The notes under the pieces: generated by a model
Told to the model about the DNA's origin: nothing
Databases searched by the model: none
Seen by the model: the letters and a program-made list of their open reading frames with translations, nothing else
NCBI RefSeq assembly: GCF_001037465.1
Contig: NZ_LFCV01000053.1
Span: 1 to 38,106, forward strand
Direction: 5' to 3'
DNA: 38,106 nucleotides
DNA from: Xenorhabdus khoisanae
GTDB taxonomy: Bacteria > Pseudomonadota > Gammaproteobacteria > Enterobacterales > Enterobacteriaceae
Made by a program: the position numbers and the translations under genes
Shown: one piece after another, positions 15,614 to 22,224 of the stretch
Layout: each line of letters opens with the position of its first letter
How positions within the stretch are numbered: position 1 is the stretch's first letter

Positions 15614-16345
15614 TCATGCCGCCGTCTTCCAGCCATTAATGGAGAATCTTCCCATCTTGGGGTGATACCACTGTGAGCCACGTTGCTCTGCTTCTCTCAT
15701 CATCTGGTTTAGTGCTTTCTCGAATGACTCTTCATGCACGACTGACATTTGAATAACCTGCCCGCCCGGTGCAACATGAGGAACCTTCTTATGAGGAACC
15801 GACCAAGCCATGACTAACTGCCTACTTTTGGCATCACTCAATCCGTAAGTAGCTTTCAGGTAACTGTAGCCCTGATAACCGACAGGGATAGTGCCTTGCT
15901 CCAGATGCTCCATTTTTTGCTCCATCACAACAAGGCGCTTCTCATTGCGAGCGGCATTTGTGGCAATAGCAGCGATCATTTCCATTTTTGATAGCTGGGG
16001 CAGCTCTGTACCAGACTCAAGCGCAAACCAACGGTCAATTACTGCCGCACGGCGCACAACGTCGTAACCAGTGATAAGAATTTCTGTGTGACGGCGGTCG
16101 AGTAAGAGTTCAGAGATATAGCCGCGACTATCAATAACAGCTATTACCCCCTCAGCCAATATAACTTGTTGATTTTTATCATGACGCAAATTTGCGTCAT
16201 CTTTATTGAGGCTGTACAGCTGCCCCAGCATGACCCATATATCCCGAATAACATCGGCAGGACGTTTTCCTGTAAGTTCCGCAATCTCGCGGCTTGACAT
16301 CTTAGTGACAACTGAGTTAGGAGCTGCTACATTATTAATAGTCAT
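15614..16345 (-). CDS. Rha/Ant-type antirepressor, first copy
   Basis: This 243-residue phage regulatory protein has a Rha-like N-terminal domain: VTKMSSREIAELTGKRPADVIRDIWVMLGQL, then AVIDSRGYISELLLDRRHTEILITGYDVVRRAAVIDRWFALE. The C-terminal half holds a coiled-coil stretch (KMEHLEQG) and a winged-helix-like domain (SYLKATYGLSDAKSRQLVMAWSVPHKKVPHVAPGGQVIQMSVV). It lies directly downstream of an Arc-like repressor, the place of ant in P22 immI. The gene contains a perfect 20-bp palindrome at 16182-16201. The start has GGAG seven bases upstream, immediately after a hairpin. Confidence 0.82.
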   Translation of the reverse strand: MTINNVAAPNSVVTKMSSREIAELTGKRPADVIRDIWVMLGQLYSLNKDDANLRHDKNQQVILAEGVIAVIDSRGYISELLLDRRHTEILITGYDVVRRAAVIDRWFALESGTELPQLSKMEMIAAIATNAARNEKRLVVMEQKMEHLEQGTIPVGYQGYSYLKATYGLSDAKSRQLVMAWSVPHKKVPHVAPGGQVIQMSVVHEESFEKALNQMMREAEQRGSQWYHPKMGRFSINGWKTAA

Positions 16346-16412
16346 TAAAAACTCTCCATCGAGTTAGTTTGATGAAAACCAGTAATTGCAAACTACTGGT
16401 TTTCTGTTTTCA
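16340..16412 (+). ncRNA. Candidate sar-like antisense RNA over antirepressor 1
   Basis: A plus-strand promoter is suggested by GTGACA (16305-16310), a 17-base spacer and TACATT (16328-16333), with start near 16340, inside the first codons of the minus-strand antirepressor gene (start 16345). A perfect 11-bp hairpin, GAAAACCAGTA (16374-16384) and TACTGGTTTTC (16394-16404), followed by TGTTTTC, would end an RNA of about 70 nt that covers the antirepressor start and its ribosome binding site. This matches the layout of P22 sar. No experimental or comparative support is available here. Confidence 0.45.
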
Positions 16413-16465
16413 GGGTACTTGGCGGTACTCTGGTAAATTAATTTGTCATTCGTTACAATGGCTAA

Positions 16466-16538
16466 GTTGTTTGTCTCACACGATAAATAGCACTCAGAAG
16501 CCCTAACTGTCCCCAAAACAGTTGGGGCTTCGTTGTTT
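16466..16538 (+). ncRNA. Third candidate antisense RNA in arc-ant leader
   Basis: A hairpin nearly identical in its outer stem to the one at 15354 lies at 16497-16531 (GAAGCCCTAACTGT, loop, ACAGTTGGGGCTTC) and is followed on the plus strand by GTTGTTTTC. The single non-Watson-Crick position is a G-U wobble in plus-strand RNA. TACAAT at 16454-16459 would start a transcript of about 70 nt. It sits between the Arc-like gene and the first antirepressor, exactly where P22 sar maps. The -35 is poor, so this could instead be only a terminator. Confidence 0.35.
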
Positions 16539-16709
16539 TCATCCCGCATTCTTTCTTTGCCCCATCACTCTATTCATTCTGTCCTTCAAAATTTTCACTA
16601 TCTCTGCATTTAGAGAGCGTCCACTTTTGCCTGATTCTTCTTCATACCATTCCCTAACCTCTGGCGGCATTCTTAATGGATACGGTAGAATTCTTTGTTT
16701 TTGACTCAT
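16539..16709 (-). CDS. Arc-like ribbon-helix-helix repressor
   Basis: This 56-residue protein was found by translating the minus strand from the ATG at 16709. It reads ILPYPLRMPPEVREWYEEE, then SGRSLNAEIVKILKDRM: a beta strand with PYPLRMP, followed by two helices with GRSLNAEI, which is the Arc/Mnt fold (P22 Arc is 53 residues, with the same RWPREV...NGRSVNSEI pattern). It precedes the antirepressor on the same strand, as arc precedes ant in P22, and is divergent from a second RHH gene. It probably represses the antirepressor operon and its own. Confidence 0.85.
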   Translation of the reverse strand: MSQKQRILPYPLRMPPEVREWYEEESGKSGRSLNAEIVKILKDRMNRVMGQRKNAG

Positions 16710-16773
16710 AATGACTCTCTTTTTTCCTTTGAATTAATTTATCATAGTTAAATTGTGGATCATAAGGACTCAC

Positions 16774-16802
16774 TTGTCAAACGGATATTTGCTATCTAAA
16801 CT
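16774..16802 (+). promoter_or_regulatory. Promoter of the Mnt-like gene, divergent operator region
   Basis: TTGTCA (16774-16779), 17 bases and TAAACT (16797-16802) form a good sigma-70 promoter for the plus-strand RHH gene at 16834. The same 124-bp intergenic region must hold the divergent promoter for the Arc-like gene. An inverted pair GGACTCAC (16766-16773) and GTGAGTC, about 40 bp away, flanks the promoter and could be RHH operator half-sites. Confidence 0.55.
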
Positions 16803-16833
16803 GCTGAGCAGTGAGTCTAAAGGAGTCAATATC

Positions 16834-17274
16834 ATGTCACGTATAGCGCCATACCCTTTAAGAATGTCGCCTGAATTAAGGGAAGCGTTAGAAGATAAAG
16901 CAGAAAAATCGAAGCGGAGCCTCCAGCAAGAGGTTATTTATCACATAGATATGTCGCTACAACTCGAAAAGCTTCTCGCATCAGCGCCTCCATCATCAGA
17001 CGATACCTATAAGCGAATAGCTAAGGCATTAAGATTAGAAAACGAAGTCAAAAAGAAAGATGAAAAAATTGAAGAGCTAAAGATGCAAGTCAGCCTGTTG
17101 GCTGAATCAACAAAAAACTCAGATACAGACAAATTTCGGGATATAGATACTCAAGCAAGGATTGCTCAAGAAGCATTAAAAAATATAATAAAGAACATCC
17201 CTCTAAGGTATGAGGAGCTAGATGAGAGGCCTATTCTCGTTAGAGGTACTCTACTCAACAAAAAAGCCCCGTAA
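16834..17274 (+). CDS. Mnt-like ribbon-helix-helix repressor with coiled-coil tail
   Basis: This 146-residue protein begins at MSRIAPYPLRMSPE; the ATG has AAAGGAG upstream, so the 27 extra codons of the longest frame were dropped. Residues 1-45 form an Arc/Mnt RHH domain (PYPLRMSPELREALEDKAEKSKRSLQQEVIYHIDMSL), and residues about 65-100 a charged coiled coil (RLENEVKKKDEKIEELKMQVSLLAE), as in the oligomerising tail of Mnt-type repressors. It is divergent from the Arc-like gene, the arrangement of mnt and arc-ant in P22 immI. It is the only plus-strand gene in this stretch and would be expressed in the lysogen. Confidence 0.85.
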   Translation: MSRIAPYPLRMSPELREALEDKAEKSKRSLQQEVIYHIDMSLQLEKLLASAPPSSDDTYKRIAKALRLENEVKKKDEKIEELKMQVSLLAESTKNSDTDKFRDIDTQARIAQEALKNIIKNIPLRYEELDERPILVRGTLLNKKAP

Positions 17275-17284
17275 GGGGCTATTT
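17260..17284. terminator. Bidirectional terminator between convergent genes
   Basis: GCCCC-GTAA-GGGGC (17266-17279) has a run of six A on the left, so the minus-strand transcript ends in GGGGCTTTTTTG, a strong terminator; on the plus strand the tail is TATTTAAT. It separates the convergent Mnt-like gene and the secreted-protein gene. Confidence 0.8.
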
Positions 17285-17759
17285 AATAAGAATTCATCCT
17301 TTCGCACTTTCCTAATACTGCATTCACAGGACTAAATGCATCATCAGTGCTAAGAATCGCCATTATTCCTAGCTTTTCACTGCCTATAAGGAATGCATAG
17401 TTACTATCGTTCACATACTCTTTATATTTCACGGAATTATTACTACTAGATTCAAGCTTAACCGTTGCACCAAAGCTACCCCAAGATGGAGATGGCTTAG
17501 CACTCATCGGTATGTTTGGATGAAGATCCGTAACTAGATATTTTCCCTCTTCATCATGCTCGATTCTTAACATAGCCCGTGGGAAGTGACCGGGTGGGAA
17601 TTCTTTAAAATTGCTTAATACCCCACTTGGATAAATACCACAAAAATAGTTCCCATTACGAATATCGAGCTTGCCGTCATCGCCGGTATAAACTCCGTTA
17701 TCAGCGATAGCGCTCATTGAAGTAAGTAGGATGGCTATACAAGCGATTCTCTTTAACAT
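17283..17759 (-). CDS. Secreted protein of unknown function (moron)
   Basis: This 158-residue protein has a clear Sec signal peptide (MLKRIACIAILLTSMSAIA, cleavage before DNGVY). The mature part is about 139 residues with two Cys (NYFCGIYP and GKCERM), likely one disulfide, and no recognised domain. It has its own promoter-like TATAAT (17791-17796) and terminator, so it is an independent unit in the middle of the tail operon, the signature of a lysogenic conversion gene. A periplasmic or exported role is inferred. The leader is duplicated at 21075-21124. Confidence 0.7.
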   Translation of the reverse strand: MLKRIACIAILLTSMSAIADNGVYTGDDGKLDIRNGNYFCGIYPSGVLSNFKEFPPGHFPRAMLRIEHDEEGKYLVTDLHPNIPMSAKPSPSWGSFGATVKLESSSNNSVKYKEYVNDSNYAFLIGSEKLGIMAILSTDDAFSPVNAVLGKCERMNSY

Positions 17760-17800
17760 TCATCACCTCATGTAATGACAATTTGGTTTAATTATAACCA
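17751..17800. repeat. Duplicated moron leader, copy A
   Basis: About 50 bp with promoter -10 (TATAAT on the minus strand, 17791-17796), the ribosome binding site ATGAGGTGA and start codon of the secreted-protein gene. The sequence is about 80 percent identical to 21075-21124, including the first three codons. Confidence 0.7.
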
Positions 17801-17836
17801 CTCTGTCTAAAGAAGGCATATCATTATGAGTTCTCT

Positions 17837-20341
17837 TTATCCCATCGACGGAATTATTTGAGATAAACTTTCTCTAGCCGCTTGCCCTGCGTCCGTTACA
17901 GTCCCTGCCACCGTGCTAGATGACGTGTGAACATTAATGTCACCGATAGTAATATCAGTTTTATTGTTCACGGTAGTAGCAGGCATCGCATTGATTTTTT
18001 GAGTTTGAGCAAGAAATTCAGCTCCACCATTCGGCATATTAGTAACTATAGGTTTTGATATTGCCTCAGAGAATGCGCTAATATTTTTTGCTAAATTGAC
18101 CATCGGATCTCCTTGCCCTTTAATTGCCGCCATGACAAGTGGCTTGGAGTAAGGTAACGGTTTTCCTATTTCCTCCTGACTCATCGCATTCATCAATGCA
18201 TACATGACATCATGGTTATTCAGATCTAAGCGGTCGTTGCTACCTACACCTAATCTTTGAGCAACTCTTTGAATATAATCCTTAGTATTATTTTTGTCTT
18301 TTCCACCGGGAGGCGCCCAAGTAGAGACTATACTTTCAATCGTTTGTAGCTTTTCCGGTTTAGTTTGTCCGTTGAAATAACGCCGCAATTGCCAAGCAGT
18401 ACGCTCTAAGCCCTCATAAATAGTATTAAATTTAGCGAAGCGCTTATTAGGATGATCTTCTACCGTTGCACCTTTTTGTTTGGCGTATTCCATATTCAGC
18501 GGGTTATTGTTACGTTCCCCTCTGGTATTGCCTTTTTGTGGCGGAACCGGGAGCGCTTGCAGTTTGCTTCCTGAAATGATGCTATTAAGTTCATTCAGTG
18601 TCATTTCACCACGCTGAACCTTAGCTTTGAGCTTATCAAGTTCAGGATCACCAGTAGGGATATCTAAGGTAGTTTCAGTAACCTGACTTCCTAGTCCTTT
18701 ACCACGATTATCCACCCACTGACCATTAATCCATCTGGCATCACCTTGACCTATCAATGCTGCACCAAAATCAGACCAAGTCGGAGCTGTTCTTACACGC
18801 TGGAACCAGTCATATTCACCAAATGTAGAATTGAGTGTCGAATCTATATACTCTTCGCTTTCATATGCAACACCAGCGGCTAAACCAACAGCGCCAGCTT
18901 TTCCTGCCATTCCTAATTTTCCACCAGGAACTTTTATATTCTTAGCCCCTCTGGATACCTTACCGAATGCCCCTAAAATCTTACCAACCCATTTGGTTGC
19001 TAAGTATGTAGCAAATGCACCAAACGCCAATTTCAAGTTGCTGATTTCGCCATTCGTATCTTTAAACCATTGGCCTATAGTGGTGTTTTTAAACCACTTT
19101 TTGAATTCGTCTAATTTTTTCAAAACATACTCAATTGAATCACTCCATTCTGACCAGTCAAATAATGAATCCCCGCCTTTTTTCCATGTTTGGTAATCGT
19201 CATAAAGCCCCAATAAGCCAAGACTCAAAAGAGCAATAAGCCCAACGCCAGTGAATAAAGGCGCAAACATAGCAAGAAAGGCAGAGCCTGCGGCAATAGC
19301 CATAGGGATGAGAGCCACCCCGATAATTGTCGCAATGCCTTTGAATACCGAGATAGCAGTTTCACGATTCTTATTCAGATAAGAAAGAAAACCGGAAATT
19401 CTCTCTGAAAACTTGAGAAAATAAGGCGTTAAATAGTTAGCTATTAGTGTTTTTAACCCCTCCCATTGCTGCCCGAGTACCGAATTTTGCTCCCTGAGTT
19501 GGCGGTTTAATTCCAGCTCCTCTTTGGTGGAAATGACGAGGTTTTTCTGTGCATCCAGCTTTTTCTGAACAGCCTCTTTGCCCTCCAGCAACATGTTGAT
19601 GGTTCCGTCATCCAGCCCCATATTTTTGCCGATGTTATACGCCTGCGGGCGTTCCATCTTGGAAAAAGAGTCCGCCATATCTAACAGAATATCGTCCAGA
19701 TTCCTGATTTTCCCGTAGGAATCTACTACTCCGATACCCAGCGCATTGAAAAATGGCAATATGGACGCATCACCGACAGTCACCAAATCCCACAACGATT
19801 TATTGAGGCTGGACATTGTGGCCGCCATGCCATCAGCACTACCACCTGACATCTCAGCGGCGTTCTGCCATTTTTTGATGGTGTCCGCGTTCATGCCTAA
19901 GTTTTTACTCAGGAAGTGGAGCTGATCGTTTGAGCTGGATATCTCGCTAACCAGTTTCGCTAGCCCACTGGAAACGAAAATCGTCGCGAAGAGTCCCGCC
20001 AGTGCTTTAACCGCACCGTCAATGGACTTGCTCATATCCTGAGCTTTATCAGACGATTCACTGAGTGAGTCGGAGAAATTCAGCACCACATTAGAGGTGC
20101 TTTTAGTGGATTTACCGACAGTTTCAGTCGATTTGGTCAGGGATTCATTAGACTGACTCAAATCTCTGGAACTATCCGCAGCTTGACCGGTGCTATCTGA
20201 TAACTCTGCCACAGCCGTAGATGCGCCGTCAGCCTTCTTATCCAGATCATCAAGCGCTTTAATCGCTTTGTTCGCATCATTTGCAAAGCCGGACATATCC
20301 AGCTTGAGTGCAACGAGTAGGGTATCAACTAAGGTCGCCAT
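17837..20341 (-). CDS. Tail tape measure protein with C-terminal peptidoglycan-hydrolase-like domain
   Basis: This 834-residue tape measure sets tail length and carries the DNA channel. The ATG (ATLVDTLLVALKLDMSGF) has AAGGAG eight bases upstream; 36 codons further 5' lie beyond a terminator and were dropped. Residues about 1-330 are coiled-coil and Ser/Asp-rich; hydrophobic stretches (VFKGIATIIGVALIPMAIAA, FAPLFTGVGLIALLSLGLL) lie around residues 330-390. Residues about 605-745 (RGERNNNPLN, RFAKF, WAPPG, NNTKDYIQRVA, LPYS) are a muramidase-like domain with the same motifs as the endolysin at 36475, probably for local cell-wall opening during injection. Confidence 0.92.
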   Translation of the reverse strand: MATLVDTLLVALKLDMSGFANDANKAIKALDDLDKKADGASTAVAELSDSTGQAADSSRDLSQSNESLTKSTETVGKSTKSTSNVVLNFSDSLSESSDKAQDMSKSIDGAVKALAGLFATIFVSSGLAKLVSEISSSNDQLHFLSKNLGMNADTIKKWQNAAEMSGGSADGMAATMSSLNKSLWDLVTVGDASILPFFNALGIGVVDSYGKIRNLDDILLDMADSFSKMERPQAYNIGKNMGLDDGTINMLLEGKEAVQKKLDAQKNLVISTKEELELNRQLREQNSVLGQQWEGLKTLIANYLTPYFLKFSERISGFLSYLNKNRETAISVFKGIATIIGVALIPMAIAAGSAFLAMFAPLFTGVGLIALLSLGLLGLYDDYQTWKKGGDSLFDWSEWSDSIEYVLKKLDEFKKWFKNTTIGQWFKDTNGEISNLKLAFGAFATYLATKWVGKILGAFGKVSRGAKNIKVPGGKLGMAGKAGAVGLAAGVAYESEEYIDSTLNSTFGEYDWFQRVRTAPTWSDFGAALIGQGDARWINGQWVDNRGKGLGSQVTETTLDIPTGDPELDKLKAKVQRGEMTLNELNSIISGSKLQALPVPPQKGNTRGERNNNPLNMEYAKQKGATVEDHPNKRFAKFNTIYEGLERTAWQLRRYFNGQTKPEKLQTIESIVSTWAPPGGKDKNNTKDYIQRVAQRLGVGSNDRLDLNNHDVMYALMNAMSQEEIGKPLPYSKPLVMAAIKGQGDPMVNLAKNISAFSEAISKPIVTNMPNGGAEFLAQTQKINAMPATTVNNKTDITIGDINVHTSSSTVAGTVTDAGQAARESLSQIIPSMG

Positions 20342-20360
20342 TGGGACTCCTTTTTTAGAA

Positions 20361-20386
20361 ACAAAAAAAGGTCGATTAAGCGACCT
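20361..20386 (-). terminator. Rho-independent terminator before tape measure
   Basis: On the minus strand AGGTCG-CTTAAT-CGACCT is followed by TTTTTTTG, 20 bp before the tape measure start. It ends the transcript of the small accessory gene at 20785 and would also block readthrough into the tape measure unless antiterminated. Confidence 0.8.
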
Positions 20387-20438
20387 CGTTATTAGTAAGT
20401 TAGGCCTGCTTTTAGCCACATCAGGCGAGGTGGTACTC

Positions 20439-20480
20439 ACTTCCCGCAATTAAGGGAAGTTGATAAGTTGATAAGTTGAT
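20439..20480. promoter_or_regulatory. Repeat-rich leader of the GhoS-like gene
   Basis: An inverted repeat ACTTCCC/GGGAAGT (20439-20460) is followed by two and a half tandem copies of TTGATAAG (20460-20480). It lies 30-70 bp upstream of the DUF2622-like gene and may be an autoregulatory site. Confidence 0.4.
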
Positions 20481-20511
20481 CATTCCTCAAACAAAATAAG
20501 GAGTAAGAAGA

Positions 20512-20802
20512 ATGGTAAGATATATGGTTAGAGTCGAGTTGCATGGAGCTGAAAGCAATGAATATGAAAAGTTACACGAAAGTATGGAGTCTATCGGTTT
20601 ATACAAAACTCTACTAAGTGATACTCGGAGGCCATTAAAATTACCCCAAGGAACATATCAAGGAGAATCAAATCTTAGCGCAAAAGAATTATGTTTTAAG
20701 GTGCTAAAGGTTGCTTCACCATTATCAAAAGGCTCGCCAAGTATTATAGCTTGCGCTCTGGCTGGTGATTGGGAGGCATGGCTATCATTCGCTGACCGAT
20801 GA
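20512..20802 (+). CDS. GhoS-like/DUF2622 small protein
   Basis: This 96-residue plus-strand protein inserted in the minus-strand tail operon resembles the DUF2622/GhoS-like phage proteins, whose best-known relative is the type V antitoxin GhoS, an mRNA endoribonuclease against ghoT. The fold signature is MVRVELHGAESNEYEKLHESMESIGLYKTLLSDTRRPLKLPQGTYQGESN, then AKELCFKVLKVASPLSKGSPSIIAC. No GhoT-like toxin (a short membrane peptide) is seen next to it, so if it is an antitoxin it is an orphan. AAGGAG precedes the ATG. The 3' end overlaps the convergent gene at 20785. Confidence 0.65.
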   Translation: MVRYMVRVELHGAESNEYEKLHESMESIGLYKTLLSDTRRPLKLPQGTYQGESNLSAKELCFKVLKVASPLSKGSPSIIACALAGDWEAWLSFADR

Positions 20803-21012
20803 GCCAGCTCTTCCGTATCCGCAATATGAATCAGATTCAACTCTAGGCTCTTCACTTTCTAAGGCCGCAAATGCTTTTCTTACACTGTGGCCTAAAAATC
20901 TAACTGTACTGTCTGGTAAATCAAAAGTTTGCTGGTACTTGATTCTCAGTAGATCTGCCAGAACTTTTATTGCCGCTTCTTGTGAGTCATACGATAATTC
21001 TTCAAATTTCAT
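20785..21012 (-). CDS. Small hypothetical protein, convergent with GhoS-like gene
   Basis: This 75-residue ORF with GGAGA before the ATG reads LSYDSQEAAIKVLADLLRIKYQQTFDLPDS, then VRFLGHSVRKAFAAL; it is helical, with no recognised domain. It shares 18 bp with the 3' end of the plus-strand gene. Upstream (21042-21124) lies the duplicated moron leader with a promoter and a 13-codon ORF, so this gene is probably transcribed from that promoter and ended by the terminator at 20361. Confidence 0.55.
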   Translation of the reverse strand: MKFEELSYDSQEAAIKVLADLLRIKYQQTFDLPDSTVRFLGHSVRKAFAALESEEPRVESDSYCGYGRAGSSVSE

Positions 21013-21041
21013 TGTCTTTCTCCAATTGTTAATTCATTCGG

Positions 21042-21083
21042 TTACATTTGCCAAGTACCAAGCATAGCTATTGGCTTTAACAT
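21042..21083 (-). pseudogene. 13-codon leader ORF copied from the secreted-protein gene
   Basis: The ORF MLKPIAMLGTWQM follows a copy of the leader of the secreted-protein gene at 17759 (which starts MLKRIAC). It probably is what remains of a duplicated signal-peptide gene, and now sits as an upstream ORF before the 75-residue ORF. Confidence 0.5.
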
Positions 21084-21124
21084 TCGTCACCTCATGTCAT
21101 GATGAGCTTGATTTAATTATAACC
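21075..21124. repeat. Duplicated moron leader, copy B
   Basis: This copy of the sequence at 17751-17800 is about 80 percent identical over 50 bp, with TATAAT on the minus strand at 21116-21121 and ATGAGGTGA before an ATG. It suggests movement of a promoter-RBS cassette between two accessory insertion points of the late operon. Confidence 0.7.
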
Positions 21125-21143
21125 GCTTAGAGGGCTGGGTAAA

Positions 21144-21383
21144 TTAATCTGACTTACTCAGCTCCTCTATTAACCGCTTGTTGTATTCGCTGACTTGATG
21201 GATTTCTAGCATATTCAGCGCAGCTTCCAGCCCGTATATCGTAGAGAGTTCGTGATAGGAGGCGTACCCTGACGTCACGACCTGATACACAATACTAGAA
21301 ACATTGTTAGGCTCCGCCAGAATGCCCTCTTTCAGCGGCAAGCCAGCCCTTAACTTTTCGAGTCTGAGCCAGCGCCTTGAGTT
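21144..21383 (-). CDS. Tail assembly chaperone C-terminal extension (frameshift-expressed)
   Basis: In the -1 frame relative to the chaperone at 21350, 79 codons are open from 21383 to 21144: NSRRWLRLEKLRAGLPLKEGILAEPNN, then YHELSTIYGLEAALNMLEIHQVSEYNKRLIEELSKSD. There is no ATG at the start of this frame; a TTG at 21341 has no good ribosome binding site. The upstream gene contains an in-phase U UUU UUA heptamer (21389-21383). So this is most likely the T part of a G-GT pair, made as a 206-residue fusion, a feature conserved in tail chaperones between the tube and tape measure genes. Confidence 0.75.
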   Translation of the reverse strand, partial: NSRRWLRLEKLRAGLPLKEGILAEPNNVSSIVYQVVTSGYASYHELSTIYGLEAALNMLEIHQVSEYNKRLIEELSKSD

Positions 21384-21763
21384 AAAAAATCAATGTGGAT
21401 AGCCAGCGCCTCCGCTCGCAGTAGGAACATCGTCTTAACATCCCTGATATCAGAGTTGAATTCGATAGCGCGGGCATTGCCACCAGACGGAACGATTTGT
21501 ACACAGTCGAGCAGTTCATTCAACAGCGGAATGCCATCATCCGCTCTGATATTAGACAGGGCCTTGATAGCTACCTGTGCTATTGCCATCATTCCCATTG
21601 ATGGACGGAGATCACCAATATCAATGCCGCCATTGGCAATAGTGAATAACGCTCTCATCGCCCAGTCATCAGCCTTAACAATCGGCATTTCAGTGATAAA
21701 AAACACCTTGCCCGCGTCACGGCCTGATTCGATGGTGATTGTTTTGGATTTCAGATTAGACAT
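21350..21763 (-). CDS. Tail assembly chaperone
   Basis: This 137-residue protein sits between tail tube and tape measure, the fixed place of the gpG-like tail assembly chaperone. It reads TITIESGRDAGKVFFITEMPIVKADDWAMRALFTIANGGIDIGDL, then MAIAQVAIKALSNI...PLLNELLDCVQI, the pattern of chaperones of the DUF3383-sheath phages. Its stop overlaps the second chaperone frame. Codon 125-127 (GAT TTT TTA) forms a slippery heptamer T TTT TTA for -1 frameshifting, giving a longer fusion protein in a fixed minor ratio. Confidence 0.85.
   Translation of the reverse strand: MSNLKSKTITIESGRDAGKVFFITEMPIVKADDWAMRALFTIANGGIDIGDLRPSMGMMAIAQVAIKALSNIRADDGIPLLNELLDCVQIVPSGGNARAIEFNSDIRDVKTMFLLRAEALAIHIDFLTQGAGSDSKS
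21383..21389 (-). promoter_or_regulatory. Slippery heptamer T TTT TTA (programmed -1 frameshift)
   Basis: Read on the minus strand the sequence is GAT TTT TTA AC. The heptamer is in phase with the chaperone frame, and after a -1 slip the next codon is AAC, the first codon of the open 79-codon extension. U UUU UUA is a well-known -1 slippery sequence. Confidence 0.7.
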
Positions 21764-22212
21764 TATGCGATTTCCTCAGCGCCGTTAGTGATCATGTTGA
21801 ATTTGTAGCTGGTTCCGTCCAGTAGTTTTTTACCGCTCGCCCCGCCTGTCATACTGATTAGCCCGCCTGTGCCGGAATAGCGTTTACCAATAGAAGGAAT
21901 TTCAACAACAATGTCGACAAATCTAGCTTCTTTCTTGGAATTAAAGTCCTTTCTAATATTTTCCAGTATCTGTATAGAGGGACTATTCGCCTCCAAATAC
22001 AGTGTTAATGGTGTTTCATGCGGGATGTAGCCAACAGACTGTTTCCCATCCACCCCAATACGGGTTTCCCCAAGTGTAACCTCACCGAACTCCCATGCGT
22101 TATCAGCCTGAAAGCCTTGAATTTCTACATAATCGTCATATATCCCTTTGCATCTCAGCATTAACACGGCATTCGCTGAGGTGATCGTGCGTGGGTTATG
22201 TCCCATTGTCAT
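21763..22212 (-). CDS. Tail tube protein (DUF3277 type)
   Basis: This 149-residue structural protein follows the sheath and forms the inner tube. The sequence ANAVLMLRCKGIYDDYVEIQGFQADNAWEFGEV, then ETRIGVDGKQSVGYIPHETPLTLYLEANSPSIQILENI and IPSIGKRYSGTGGLIS...KLLDGTSYKF is typical for DUF3277 tube proteins of Pam3-like phages. Its stop codon overlaps the chaperone start by one base, in line with tight coupling of the tail module. Confidence 0.88.
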   Translation of the reverse strand: MTMGHNPRTITSANAVLMLRCKGIYDDYVEIQGFQADNAWEFGEVTLGETRIGVDGKQSVGYIPHETPLTLYLEANSPSIQILENIRKDFNSKKEARFVDIVVEIPSIGKRYSGTGGLISMTGGASGKKLLDGTSYKFNMITNGAEEIA

Positions 22213-22224
22213 AATGATTACTCC

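Noticed and set aside
16364-16549. 61-residue minus-strand ORF between the Arc-like and antirepressor genes
   Set aside because: It lacks a ribosome binding site, overlaps the end of the Arc-like gene and runs through two strong hairpins; a leader region is more likely.
18831-19196. 121-residue plus-strand ORF in the tape measure gene
   Set aside because: Antisense shadow with Pro/Ser-rich composition; no ribosome binding site.
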